Source: Acidobacteriota bacterium
Lineage (GTDB): Bacteria > Acidobacteriota > Vicinamibacteria > Vicinamibacterales > SCN-69-37
DNA length: 64,000 bases
Assembly (NCBI GenBank): GCA_020853395.1
Contig: JADYYY010000011.1
Span: 124,001-188,000, forward strand
Direction: 5' to 3'
The translations under genes were made by a program, and so were the position numbers. The first letter of the stretch is position 1. Every line of letters starts with the position of its first letter. The notes under the pieces are model-generated. The model saw only the letters and a program-made list of their open reading frames with translations. It did not search any database and was not told the DNA's origin. Positions 50,942 to 60,174 of this stretch are shown piece after piece.

Positions 50942-53319
50942 GCGCGCGCTGGCGGCTCTCGTCGCTCAACCGCAAGCTGCTCCGCGATCTGTGGGCGATG
51001 TGGGGGCAGGCGCTCGCCATCGGCCTCGTCGTCGCGGCCGGCGTTGCGATGTACGTGGCGTACCTGTCGAACTTCGAGTCGCTCGAGCGCACGCGCGATT
51101 CCTACTACGCCGAGCAGCGGTTCGCCGACGTCTTCGGCGCGGTCCATCGCGCGCCGGATCGGCTGCGCGATCGGATGCAGGCGCTGCCGGGAGTCACGGA
51201 GATCGAGACGCGCGTCGTCGCGGACGTCGTCATCGACGTTCCGGGCCTCGACGAGCCCGCGACCGGCCGTCTGATCTCGATCCCCACCTCCGGGCAGCCC
51301 GCGCTCAACCGGCTGTACCTGCGCGGCGGACGCTGGATCTCGCCAGGGCACGCCGACGAGGTGATCGCGAGCGAAGCTTTCGTGCTCGCGCACGGGTTCC
51401 ATCCCGGCGATCGGGTCGGCGCCGTGATCAACGGCCGCCGGCGCGAGCTGACGATCGTCGGCCTCGCGTTGTCGCCGGAGTACGTCTACAGCATCAGGCC
51501 GGGCGACATCGTCCCCGACGCGCGGCGCTTCGGCGTGTTCTGGATGTCGCGAGAGGCGCTCGCCGCCGCATTCCAGATGGAAGCGAGCTTCAACGACGTC
51601 CTGCTGAGGCTGTCGAAGGACAGCGTGCCGCAGGAGGTCGTCGCCGGGCTCGACCGGCTGCTCGAGCCCTACGGGGCGCGCGGCGCGGTGCTCCGCGCCA
51701 CGCAGATGTCCAACTGGGCGCTCGAGAACGAGCTGAACCAACTGCGGAGCTTCGGGTTCTTCGTGCCGTTCGTGTTCCTGCTCGTCGCGGCGTTCGTCCT
51801 CGACATCGCGCTCACGCGCGCGCTGTCGCTGCAGCGGCCGGTGCTGGCGGCGCTCAAGGCGCTCGGCTTCACGAACCGCGAGCTGGCCTGGCACTACCTC
51901 AAGTGGGCGATGGCGATCGCCGGTGCCGGCGGGGCCGCCGGCGTCGCGCTCGGCGCGTGGATGGGCTCGGCGATGATCGGGCTCTACAACCTCTACTTCA
52001 AGTTCCCCGAGCTGGCCTTCGGGCTCTCGCCGAGCGTCGTGCTCACCGCCGTCGGCATCGCGCTCGCCTCGGCGCTCGTCGGCGCCATCACGGCCGTGCG
52101 GCGGGCCGTTCGCATCCCGCCAGCCGAGGCCATGCGGCCCGAGCAGCCGGCGCGGTTCCGTCACAGCGAGCTCGAACGCCTCTGGGGATTCGCCGGCGCC
52201 GGCACGGCCATGCGCATGATCGTGCGCAACCTGACGCGGCATCCCACTCGCGCGCTGACGACGATCGTCGGCATCGGATTCGCCGCCGCGATCCTGCAGG
52301 TCGGGTTCAGCTTGACGGACGCGATGGACGCGCTGATGACGACGCAGTTCAGCGTGGCCGAGCGGCAGCACACGGCCGTGACCTTCACCGAGCCGGTGTC
52401 GGCCGAGGCCGTGCATGCGCTGACGCGGCTGCCCGGCGTCCTCGACGTCGAGCCGGTGCGCATCGTGCCGGCGCGCCTGCGATCCGGCCCGCGGGTGCGA
52501 ACGCTCGCCATCACCGGTCTGCCGGCCGCGCCGGACCTGCGGCGCCCGCTCGATCGGGACGAGCACGTGGTGGAGCCTGCGCCTGGCGGGCTGGTGCTGT
52601 CGGCGGTGCTCGCGCGCGTGCTCGACGTCACGCCCGGCGACCGCGTGACGGTGGAGGTGCTCGAGGGCCGGCAGCCGACCTACGAGCTGCCGGTCGCGCG
52701 TCTGGTGGACGACATCTTCGGCATCTCCGCCTACATGGAGATCGGCGAGCTGCACCGGCTGATCGGCGAAGACGCGCTGCTGTCGGGCGCGTCGATGCTC
52801 GTCGACACTGCGAGGGAGGCCGACCTCTCCGGCGCGTTCAAGGCGCTGCCCGCCGTGGCCGGCGTGGCCTGGAAGCACGTCGTGCTCGACAACTTCCGCA
52901 AGGCGATGGCCGAGAACATGGGCGTCATGCTCACGTTCAACATCGGGTTCGCGTGCGTGATCGCGTTCGGCGTCGTCTACAACGCCGCGCGCGTGTCGCT
53001 GTCCGAGCGCAGCCGCGAGCTGGCGAGCCTGCGCGTGCTCGGCTTCACCCGTGCCGAGATCTCGGCGATCCTGCTCGGCGAGCTGGCGATCCTCACCGTG
53101 GCCGCCCTGCCGGCTGGCGCGTTGATCGGCCACGGGCTGACCACCTGGCTCGTCTCGACGTTCGAGAGCGAGATTTACCGGTTTCCGGTGACGCTGAGCG
53201 CGAGGGTCGTCGCGTGGTCGTCGCTGACCGTCATCGCGGCGTCGCTCGTCTCGGCGTTGCTCGTGCGGCGGCGGCTGGACCGGCTCGATCTCATCGGCGT
53301 CCTCAAGCTGCGGGAGTGA
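50935..53319 (+). CDS. FtsX-like ABC permease
   Basis: A 794-residue inner-membrane protein of the duplicated FtsX type. An N-terminal helix ([19 protein letters not shown]) precedes a periplasmic domain of about 220 residues. Then come three helices ([17 protein letters not shown] and two more), a second N-terminal-like helix at about 435, another periplasmic domain and three final helices ending [15 protein letters not shown]. It is the membrane part of the export machine with the upstream ATPase and downstream fusion protein. Cargo is unknown; related systems handle lipids, peptides or antibiotics. ATG 50935 overlaps the ATPase stop by 7 nt (a GTG at 50938 is the alternative). Confidence 0.93.
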
Positions 53320-53321
53320 CG

Positions 53322-54512
53322 ATGGCCGGCTGGCTGAAGAACGGACGGGTGTGGTTGGGCGTGTTGCTCGTCGGCGGGCTGCTCGCCGTGGCGATGTGGC
53401 CGCGCGCGATTCCCGTCGAGATGACGCAGGCCACCGAAGGGCCGCTCGTCGTCACGCTCGACGAGGACGGCCGCACGCGCGTCCGCGATCGCTTCGTGCT
53501 GACCGCGCCGGTGGCCGGCGAGCTGCTCCGCGTCTCGCTGCGTCCCGGCGATCGCGTGGAGCGAGGGAAGACCACGCTCGCCGTGCTGCGCGCGGCGGCG
53601 CCGGTGCCGCTCGACGTGCGCACGCGCGCCGAGGCGGAGGCAGCCGTGCGCGCCGCCGAGGCAGCCGTGTCCCGTCTGACCGCGGAGCGTGCGCGGGCCG
53701 AGGCAGCGGTCGTGCCGCTCGCCGATCGCGTGCGCCGCAGCCTGGCGCTCGCCACGGCCGGCGCGCTGGCGTCCGAGGTGCTCGAGGCGCAGGCAGCGGA
53801 GCTGCGCGTCGCCGAGGAGGCCGTGAAGGCCGCCGAGTTCGCCGTCGCGCAGGCGCAGCAGGAGCTGAACGCGGCGCGTGCGCGGCTGGCCGTGCCGCCG
53901 CCGGGTGGCAGCGCACGCGAGTGGGTACTGGTCGCGCCTGTCAGCGGCACGGTGCTCGTGCGCCATCACGAGAGCCAGAGCGTCGTTCCGGCCGGCGAGC
54001 CCATCCTGGAGATCGGCGACGTCGGCCGTCTCGAGATCGTGGCGGACCTGCTCTCCGCGGATGCCATCAAAGTGCGGCCCGGTGCGGCAGTCGTCATCGA
54101 TCAGTGGGGCGGCCAGGGGACGCTCGGCGGCCGCGTCGACCGCGTCGAGCCGTCGGGGTTCACGAAGCTGTCGGCGCTCGGCGTCGAGGAGCAGCGCGTG
54201 AACGTGATCATCGACTTCGACCGGAGCAGCGAGCAGGCGAAGCTCATCGGCGACAACTACCGCGTCGAGGTCCGCATCGTCATCTGGCAATCCGAGTCGG
54301 TGCTGCGCGTGCCTCCGGCCGCGCTCTTCCGCCGCGGCGCCGAGTGGGCGGTGTTCGCCGTGCAGGACGGCGTGGCGCGGGAACGCACCGTCGAGATCGG
54401 CGAACGCAACGCCGATCACGCGCAGGTGCTGGATGGCCTCGTCGAGGGCGACACCGTCGTCATCTACCCGCCCGACACGCTTGCCGACGGGATGACGGTC
54501 GTGCGCCGATGA
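53322..54512 (+). CDS. HlyD/MacA-type periplasmic membrane-fusion protein
   Basis: A 396-residue membrane-anchored adaptor: an N-terminal anchor helix (WLGVLLVGGLLAVAMWP), a lipoyl half-motif (VAGELLRVSLRPGDRVERG), then a long Ala/Glu/Arg coiled-coil hairpin (about residues 100-185). The second lipoyl half (APVSGTVLVRHHESQSVVPAG) and beta-barrel domains follow (VEPSGFTKLSALGVEEQRV). It links the ABC permease to an outer-membrane channel; no TolC-like gene is present in the window. GGGAG precedes the ATG, only 2 nt after the permease stop. Confidence 0.93.
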   Translation: MAGWLKNGRVWLGVLLVGGLLAVAMWPRAIPVEMTQATEGPLVVTLDEDGRTRVRDRFVLTAPVAGELLRVSLRPGDRVERGKTTLAVLRAAAPVPLDVRTRAEAEAAVRAAEAAVSRLTAERARAEAAVVPLADRVRRSLALATAGALASEVLEAQAAELRVAEEAVKAAEFAVAQAQQELNAARARLAVPPPGGSAREWVLVAPVSGTVLVRHHESQSVVPAGEPILEIGDVGRLEIVADLLSADAIKVRPGAAVVIDQWGGQGTLGGRVDRVEPSGFTKLSALGVEEQRVNVIIDFDRSSEQAKLIGDNYRVEVRIVIWQSESVLRVPPAALFRRGAEWAVFAVQDGVARERTVEIGERNADHAQVLDGLVEGDTVVIYPPDTLADGMTVVRR

Positions 54513-54581
54513 TCGTCGCGCGGCTGCGCCCGAGCGGCGAAGGCTGGTGACTGGCGGCGCGCGGCAGCGGCGCCGCAGACG

Positions 54582-54872
54582 TCAGCCCTGCGGGGCGTCG
54601 TGGTCGGTGTCCGGCCCGACGATGCCGCGGCTGAGACCGGCGGCGGCGAGCACCTCTGCGCAGAGATCCGCCTGCTCGGCCGCGACGAAGAAGGAGGCGC
54701 CGGTTCGTGGCAGGCCGAACAGCGTGCGCCCGAACGGCTCGGCGACGACGACGAAGTCGATGCCGCGGGCCGCGAGCGCTGCCTCGGCGCGCCGCGCTTC
54801 GCCGAGCTTCGGCGTCATGAAGATGCGCGCCAAATCGCGATCGTCGAAGTCGTCCGGATCCAGGCGCGCCAT
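54582..54872 (-). CDS. DUF2007-like small protein
   Basis: A 96-residue soluble protein. IFMTPKLGEARRAEAALAARG, then IDFVVVAEPFG and FFVAAEQADLCAEVLAAAG, give a ferredoxin-like beta-alpha-beta pattern as in DUF2007, described as putative signal-transducing domains. The assignment rests on pattern only. The start at 54872 (MARLDPDDFDDRDLA) is the first that looks protein-like; a GAGGGG element lies upstream at longer than usual spacing. Confidence 0.5.
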   Translation of the reverse strand: MARLDPDDFDDRDLARIFMTPKLGEARRAEAALAARGIDFVVVAEPFGRTLFGLPRTGASFFVAAEQADLCAEVLAAAGLSRGIVGPDTDHDAPQG

Positions 54873-54898
54873 GCCGATGCCGATCCCCTCGGTCAGGT

Positions 54899-55018
54899 TC
54901 AGTTCAGCGAGCTGAGGTCGCTGACGACGTCGGCGATCTCGGCCGGCGTCAGCTTGCCCTCGTCGGAGGGCATGAGCGTTCTCAGGCGTTCGTCCGATGT
55001 GGCGGGCCGCGCTCTCAT
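54899..55018 (-). pseudogene. Possible remnant of a cytochrome c C-terminus
   Basis: A 39-codon frame whose last 25 residues (LMPSDEGKLTPAEIADVVSD) read like the end of a class-I cytochrome c domain, where LT.AEI.DVV.YL is the usual last helix. No CxxCH motif is present upstream, so this is either a leftover or a chance match. Confidence 0.25.
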
Positions 55019-55070
55019 GCGACTCGAGCGGTTCCGCGGGAACGTCGCGCGCCCGCGACGGCACCGCCCG

Positions 55071-56048
55071 TTACCTCGGCCGTGCCGCGCCTCGCACCAG
55101 CGTGTCGATCGCGTACAACGACGTCCGCGCCGTCATGAAGAGCGTGCGCCCGTCCGGGCCGCCGAAGGCGAGGTTGGCCGCGCTTTCTGGCAGCAGCACG
55201 CGCGCGATGAGGACGCCGTTCGGTGAGAAGACCTGCACGCCGTCGCCGGAGCTCGTCCAGACGTTGCCCAGCTCATCGCAGCGGATGCCGTCCGGACTGC
55301 CCGGCGTGATGGACGCCAGCACGCGGCCTTGATCGAGCGTGCCGTCAGGGCGCACGGCGAAGGCGCGGATGCTCCGAGGCTTGCCGGAGTCGGCGACGTA
55401 GAGGACGTCCTCCTTCGGCGAGAACGCCAGCCCGTTCGGCTGGTCGGCGTCCCTGACGACTGCCGTCGCGCGCGACGTCGCCGGGTCGAACCGGTAGACG
55501 AAGTTGCCCGCCGTCTCCTGCTTGCGCGGCGCGAGGCCGTACGTCGGATCCGTGAACCAGATCGTGCCGTCGGACTTGACGACGACGTCGTTGGGCGAGC
55601 TCAGCTTGCGGCCGTCCACGGCGTCGAGCACCGTCACGATCCGCCCGTCCCTCTCCGTGCGCGCGATGCGGCCGCTGTGCTCGGCATGGAGCAGGCGGCC
55701 TTCGCGATCGAGCGTGTTGCCGTTCGTGTTGCCGCTCGGCGCGCGGAACGTGCGGACGCCGCCGGCCGCGTCCCAGCGCTTCAGCTCGTTCGCCGGGATG
55801 TCGCTGAACACGAGGTACCCGCCGGCAGGTTCGGCGACCCACACCGGTCCTTCGATGAACTGCAGCCCGCCACCGAGCTTGCGGACCGCCGCATTCTTCG
55901 CGAGCAGCTTCGACGCCTGTGCCTCGTCGACCCACTGCACGCCGGCCGGCGTCTGGATCGTCGCCGCGGCGGCGCCGACAAGACCGCCGACGATGGAGAT
56001 GATGGGAAGGATGGGAAGGACGAGCAGGAGCGAGCGATGGCGTCTCAT
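55071..56048 (-). CDS. Exported SMP-30/gluconolactonase-like protein
   Basis: A 325-residue protein with a signal/anchor segment (LLLVLPILPIISIVGGLVGAA). The six-bladed SMP-30/LRE propeller is recognised from FIEGPVWVAEPAGGYLVFSDI (metal-binding Glu), SGNTNGNTLDREGRLLHAEH, LSSPNDVVVKSDGTIWFTDPTYG, DQPNGLAFSPKEDVLYVADSG and SPDGIRCDELGNVW. Members hydrolyse sugar lactones such as gluconolactone, with Ca or Zn. That function fits the PQQ sugar dehydrogenases elsewhere in the window, whose products are aldonolactones. Confidence 0.9.
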   Translation of the reverse strand: MRRHRSLLLVLPILPIISIVGGLVGAAAATIQTPAGVQWVDEAQASKLLAKNAAVRKLGGGLQFIEGPVWVAEPAGGYLVFSDIPANELKRWDAAGGVRTFRAPSGNTNGNTLDREGRLLHAEHSGRIARTERDGRIVTVLDAVDGRKLSSPNDVVVKSDGTIWFTDPTYGLAPRKQETAGNFVYRFDPATSRATAVVRDADQPNGLAFSPKEDVLYVADSGKPRSIRAFAVRPDGTLDQGRVLASITPGSPDGIRCDELGNVWTSSGDGVQVFSPNGVLIARVLLPESAANLAFGGPDGRTLFMTARTSLYAIDTLVRGAARPR

Positions 56049-56491
56049 GCGGGCAATCTAGCACGGCGCAGGCATTGAGCCGTGCGGCTCGAGCCTTGCG
56101 CCGTACGCCTCGAGCCGTCAGCCGACGGGATTCACCTGTCGAGCCACCTGTTGAGAGGAGGCAGCGGGCCGACCGCCGGTGCGACTCTTCGTCCCCGCCG
56201 CCCCGCGAGCGCCACGCCGGCGGCCTTTGCCGTCCGCATTCGCTGGCTGACAGCCCGATCCTGGGGACCGCGCGGCCCAACTCGCCGGCCGCGCAGTCGG
56301 ATTCGGAACCCGAACGGACCTGTTCGGGCGCTGAACAGCGCCCTTCTTCTCGTCGCGGCGTGAATCTGGAACGTGATCTCGTGATCCCGGCACCGTGGTG
56401 CGCTTTTTCTTCGCGTGAACGTCGCCGAGGCCGGTCGAGGACAAGTCCCTGAGCGCCAGCGAGATGCGGGCCGCACCGCCGCCGATCGCCC
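56049..56491. other. Intergenic region with degenerate repeat and terminator-like hairpin
   Basis: 443 nt. At 56071-56130 there are loose GAGCCGT-type repeats. At 56326-56343 a hairpin GGGCGCTG/CAGCGCCC is followed by TTCTTCT on the plus strand, like an intrinsic terminator. An alternative stem CTGTTC/GAACAG overlaps it. No gene could be supported on either strand. Confidence 0.5.
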
Positions 56492-56863
56492 GATCCATCT
56501 TGGGTGTGCGCGTGATCGATCTTGGGTGTGCGCGCGATCCGTGTTGGATGTGTTCGCGATCGCTCTTGGGTATGCGCGCCATCGATCTTAGGTATGCGCG
56601 CGATCCGTGTCGGTATCACGCGATCCATGTCGAGTGTGTCCGCGATCCGTCTTGGGTGTGCGTGCGATCCATCTCGGGTCTGCCCGCGATCGGTCTTGGG
56701 TGTGCGTGCGATCCATCTCGGGTCTGCCGGCGATCGGTCTTGGGTGCGCGCGCGACCCGTCTTGGGTGTGCCCGCGATCCCTCTTGGATCTGCGCGCGAC
56801 CCGTGTCGCGTGCGCCCGTCGCCCGACATGGCTGTGCGGGCGTTCAAGATGGGTGTACGCACC
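56492..56863. repeat. 22-bp tandem repeat array, 17 units
   Basis: Seventeen direct, contiguous units, sixteen of 22 bp and one (the sixth) of 20 bp. The consensus is close to GATCCGTCTTGGGTGTGCGC plus GC. The first five bases (GATCC/GATCG) and the central TTGGGT are best kept; the last three units are diverged. There are no spacers. The period is not a multiple of three, so all frames drift and no protein is favoured. Confidence 0.95.
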
Positions 56864-56911
56864 GTCTAAGATCGGTCTCCGTGAGATCCGTCACGGGTGA
56901 CACGCGATCTG

Positions 56912-56938
56912 ATGAAGGCTGCGTCCCGCAGCCATCAT
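56912..56938. other. Hairpin after the 22-bp array
   Basis: Arms ATGAAGGCTGC and GCAGCCATCAT (10 of 11 pairs) with a 5-nt GTCCC loop. It could end a transcript across the array or be a regulatory structure. Loose AAGCCGT/GAGCCGC repeats follow at 56965-57022. Confidence 0.45.
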
Positions 56939-57023
56939 GGGTGTCGGCCCGATTCGCGACGAGCGTGCCGTGAGCCCGCAAGCCGTAAGCCCCGAGCCGC
57001 AACGCGCCCCAAGCCGTGAGCCT

Positions 57024-57049
57024 CCTACTCCCCGCAGTAGGATTGTGAA
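57024..57049 (+). promoter_or_regulatory. -10 box overlapped by an inverted repeat before the phosphorylase gene
   Basis: TAGGAT at 57038-57043, then 6 nt to GTG 57050 (leaderless spacing). A perfect 6-bp inverted repeat CCTACT/AGTAGG (57024-57041) overlaps the box and could be an operator. Confidence 0.4.
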
Positions 57050-59575
57050 GTGTCCGCGTACCCGCCCGCCGCGGTCCGCCCGCTGCCGGAGCCGCTCGCG
57101 CGTCTGGCCGTGCACGCGCTCGACCTGCACTGGTCCTGGAACCATGCCGGTGACGAGCTCTGGAAACAACTCGACAGCGTTTTGTGGGAGCGGACGCGCA
57201 ACCCCTGGCTGCTCCTCCAGTACGTCTCGCAGGCGCGGCTCGAGCGCCTTGCCGACGACGACGAGTTCCTGGGGTTGCTCGAGGCGCTCGACGAATCGCA
57301 CGCGCGCTATCACGCGGCGCCGCCCTGGCGTCCGCCCGGCGCCGCGTCGGTGCCGCGCGTCGCGTACTTCAGCATGGAGTTCGGGCTCGACGAGGCCCTG
57401 CCGTTGTACGCCGGCGGGCTCGGCGTGCTCGCCGGCGACTTCCTGAAGACGGCGAGCGATCTCGGCCTGCCGGTCGTCGGCGTCGGCATCCTCTGGCAGC
57501 AGGGCTACTTCAGGCAGCTCATCGATGCGGCCGGCAGCCAGACCGAGCTCTATCCGTTCAACGATCCGGCGAGCCTGCCGGTGCAGCCGGTGATCGGCGC
57601 CGACGGCGCGCGCCTCCGCGTGGAGCTGAGCCTGCCCGGCCGCGTGCTCCGGCTGCGCGCATGGCAGGTCGTCGTCGGCCGGACGATGCTGTACCTGTTG
57701 GACAGCAACGATCCGCTCAACGCCGCGCCGGATCGCGGGTTGACCGGGACGCTGTACGGCGGCGGGCCCGAGATCCGCCTGATGCAGGAGATCGTGCTGG
57801 GCATTGGCGGATGGCGGCTGCTCGAAGCGGTCGGGGCGCTGCCGGAGATTTGCCATCTCAACGAAGGCCACGCCGCGTTCGTCGTCGTCGAGCGCGCGCG
57901 TGGCTACATGGAGCGGCACGGCGTCCGTTTTCACGAGGCGCTGTGGGCGACGCGCGCCGGCAACGTCTTCACCACGCATACCGCGGTGCCGGCGGGATTC
58001 GACACGTTCTCGATCGCCGACTTCGATCGGCAGCGGCTGTACTTTGAGCAGTACGTGCGGCGGCTCGGCGTGCCGTGGGCCGACGTCCTGTCGCTCGGGC
58101 GGCAGCATCCGGCCGACGATCGCGAGCCGTTCAACATGGCGTGGCTGGCCGTGCGCGGCTGCGCGTGGGTCAACGCGGTGAGCCGCCTTCACGGGGCGGT
58201 GAGCCGCCGGCTGTTCGCGGGCCTGTTCCCGCGGCGACCCGAGCCGGAAGTGCCGATCGGCTACATCACCAACGGCGTGCACATGCCGTCGTGGGATTCG
58301 CCGTGGACCGATGCGCTGTGGACGTCGGCCTCGGGCAAGGCGCGCTGGCGGGGCGACGTGTCGGCGCTCACGTCCGACATGGCGCGTATGCCCAACGAGG
58401 ATCTGTGGAAGGTGCGCAACGCCGAGCGTCAGGATCTCGTGCGCTATGCGCGCGAGCGTCTCGCGCGGAAGCTCGCGCGGCACGACGAGACGGCCGCCGC
58501 CGTCGAGGCCGCGGATCGCGTGCTGCGGCCCGACGTGCTGACGATCGGATTCGCCCGGCGGTTCGCCAGCTACAAGCGCCCCAACCTGCTCCTGCACGAT
58601 CCCGATCGGCTGCTGCGGCTCCTCGTGCGGTCCGGCATGCCGGTGCAGTTGATCGTCGCGGGCAAGGCGCATCCGCGGGACGTGCAGGCGAAGGCGCTCG
58701 TGGAGCAGTGGGTGCGGTTCGCCGCGAGGCCGTCCGCGCGCGCCTCGGTCGTCTTCCTCGAGGACTACGACATGCGGCTCGCGATGGAGCTCGTCCAGGG
58801 CGTCGACGTCTGGGTGAACACGCCACGGCGGCCGTGGGAAGCGTGCGGCACGAGCGGCATGAAGGTGCTGGTCAACGGCGGCTTGAATCTCTCGTCGCTC
58901 GACGGCTGGTGGGCGGAAGCCTTCGCACCGGAGGTGGGATGGGCCGTGGGCGTTGGTCCCGCACCGAACGACGAGGAGGCGGATCGGCGCGATGCGGACG
59001 CGCTCTACCGGATGCTCGAGGCAGACATCGTGCCGTGTTTCTACGATCGCGACACGGCCGGGCTGCCGCGTCGCTGGCTCGCGCGGATGCGTGCCAGCAT
59101 GGCCACGCTCACGCCCCGGTTCAGCAGCGTGCGCATGCTGCAGGAGTACGTGACGGGCGCCTACGTGCCGGGCGCACGCGAGCTCGCCGAACGCACGGCC
59201 GACGGCACGCGGCTCGGCATCGATCTGGCGCGCTGGGCGCGCCGCCTCGCCGAGCACTGGTCAGCCATCCGGTTCGGTCCGGTGACGAGCCACACGGACG
59301 CCGGCGCGCTCACCGTGTCGGTGCCGATCTTCCTCGGCGCGATCGCGCCCGACGACGTGCGGGTGGAGCTGTACGCGGATCCGGCAGGCGAGTCCCCCGG
59401 CGCCGTCTGCGAGATGATGCGCGTCGCGGGAGCCGTGCCGGACGACGAGGCGCAGCATTACAGCGTCACGGTTCGCACGTCGCGCCCCGAGCGGGACTTC
59501 ACGCCGCGCGTCGTGCCGTTTCACCCGGCCGCCGAGTTGCCGCTCGAGCTCCCGTTGATCGCCTGGGCGAAATGA
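57050..59575 (+). CDS. glgP: Alpha-glucan (glycogen) phosphorylase, GT35
   Basis: A cytosolic enzyme of 841 residues that releases glucose-1-phosphate from glycogen or maltodextrin using PLP. The N-terminal DUF3417 region (LARLAVHALDLHWSWNHAGDELW) and the motifs VAYFSMEFGLDEALPLYAGGLGVLAGD and ICHLNEGHAAF mark the short bacterial/archaeal subfamily. The PLP site is EACGTSGMKVLVNGG, with Lys605. FARRFASYKRPNLLL and NTPRRPWEACG complete the active site. The last 150 residues form the extra beta-rich domain of this subfamily. No other glycogen gene is adjacent. The GTG start (SAYPPAAVRPLPEP) is 6 nt after a -10-like box. Confidence 0.93.
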   Translation: MSAYPPAAVRPLPEPLARLAVHALDLHWSWNHAGDELWKQLDSVLWERTRNPWLLLQYVSQARLERLADDDEFLGLLEALDESHARYHAAPPWRPPGAASVPRVAYFSMEFGLDEALPLYAGGLGVLAGDFLKTASDLGLPVVGVGILWQQGYFRQLIDAAGSQTELYPFNDPASLPVQPVIGADGARLRVELSLPGRVLRLRAWQVVVGRTMLYLLDSNDPLNAAPDRGLTGTLYGGGPEIRLMQEIVLGIGGWRLLEAVGALPEICHLNEGHAAFVVVERARGYMERHGVRFHEALWATRAGNVFTTHTAVPAGFDTFSIADFDRQRLYFEQYVRRLGVPWADVLSLGRQHPADDREPFNMAWLAVRGCAWVNAVSRLHGAVSRRLFAGLFPRRPEPEVPIGYITNGVHMPSWDSPWTDALWTSASGKARWRGDVSALTSDMARMPNEDLWKVRNAERQDLVRYARERLARKLARHDETAAAVEAADRVLRPDVLTIGFARRFASYKRPNLLLHDPDRLLRLLVRSGMPVQLIVAGKAHPRDVQAKALVEQWVRFAARPSARASVVFLEDYDMRLAMELVQGVDVWVNTPRRPWEACGTSGMKVLVNGGLNLSSLDGWWAEAFAPEVGWAVGVGPAPNDEEADRRDADALYRMLEADIVPCFYDRDTAGLPRRWLARMRASMATLTPRFSSVRMLQEYVTGAYVPGARELAERTADGTRLGIDLARWARRLAEHWSAIRFGPVTSHTDAGALTVSVPIFLGAIAPDDVRVELYADPAGESPGAVCEMMRVAGAVPDDEAQHYSVTVRTSRPERDFTPRVVPFHPAAELPLELPLIAWAK

Positions 59576-59669
59576 GCGCTGGGTCGCTGCGGCCGTCGCC
59601 GGCTCGCGTCGGGTTCCGGCGCCGTGCGGTGCCTCGCGCGACGTCGTTCTCCGCCGGCGCGCCTCGCGC

Positions 59670-59675
59670 TACACT
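59670..59675 (+). promoter_or_regulatory. -10 box of the split-barrel gene
   Basis: TACACT, 9 nt before ATG 59685; only a weak -35 (TTCTCC, 59647-59652, 17-nt spacer). Confidence 0.45.
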
Positions 59676-59684
59676 GCTGAGGCG

Positions 59685-60131
59685 ATGATCGTTCGCGATC
59701 TGTCCGACGTCGAGTGCCGCCGGATGCTGGCCCGCAAGAGCCTCGCGCGGCTCGCCTGCGCGCGCGACGGCCAACCCTACCTCGTGCCGATCCTCTGCTA
59801 CTTCGATCCCGAAGGCGGCTGTCTCTACAGCATCGCCGCCGAAGGGCAGAAGATCGCGTGGATGCGCGAGAACCCGAAAGTCTGCGTCGAGCTCAGCGAG
59901 ATCACCGATCGCTTCAACTGGACGACCGTCCTGGTGTTCGGCCGGTTCGAGGAGCTGTCCGATCGACCCCAGCACGAGGCCGCGCGCCATCGCGCGCGCG
60001 CGCTGTTCGAGCAGCGCGAGGACTGGTGGTTTCCCGCCATGCAGAAGCCGGAGCCCGACGTGCCGGCTTCCGCGGTGATCTACCGCATCCGCATCGACGA
60101 GATGACGGGGCGCAAGGGACAACGAAGCTGA
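59685..60131 (+). CDS. Pyridoxamine-5'-phosphate oxidase-like FMN split-barrel protein
   Basis: A 148-residue flavin-binding protein. The fold is shown by LARKSLARLACARDGQPYLVPILCYFD, LYSIAAEGQKIAWMRENPKVCVELSE and WTTVLVFGRFEEL, followed by the helix YRIRIDEMTGRKG at the C-terminus. This subgroup (NimA/Pnp-ox-like) includes nitroimidazole reductases and F420- or FMN-binding proteins; the exact activity is unknown. It has an independent promoter-like box and stands 43 nt before the NagA-like gene, which has its own box too. Confidence 0.88.
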   Translation: MIVRDLSDVECRRMLARKSLARLACARDGQPYLVPILCYFDPEGGCLYSIAAEGQKIAWMRENPKVCVELSEITDRFNWTTVLVFGRFEELSDRPQHEAARHRARALFEQREDWWFPAMQKPEPDVPASAVIYRIRIDEMTGRKGQRS

Positions 60132-60159
60132 GGTGATCTGATCGCCTCGACGCGCGCGG

Positions 60160-60165
60160 TATCCT
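60160..60165 (+). promoter_or_regulatory. -10 box of the NagA-like gene
   Basis: TATCCT, 9 nt before ATG 60175; no convincing -35. Confidence 0.4.
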
Positions 60166-60174
60166 GTCTCCGCC

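Noticed and set aside
55345-56862. Long open frames through the 22-bp array on both strands
   Set aside because: The repeat lacks stop codons in several frames because of its composition; the encoded residues (Arg/Thr/Asp/Cys-rich) are periodic artefacts and the period shifts the frame in every unit.
56492-56863. CRISPR array
   Set aside because: The 22-bp units are contiguous without spacers, diverge from each other, and no cas gene is present.
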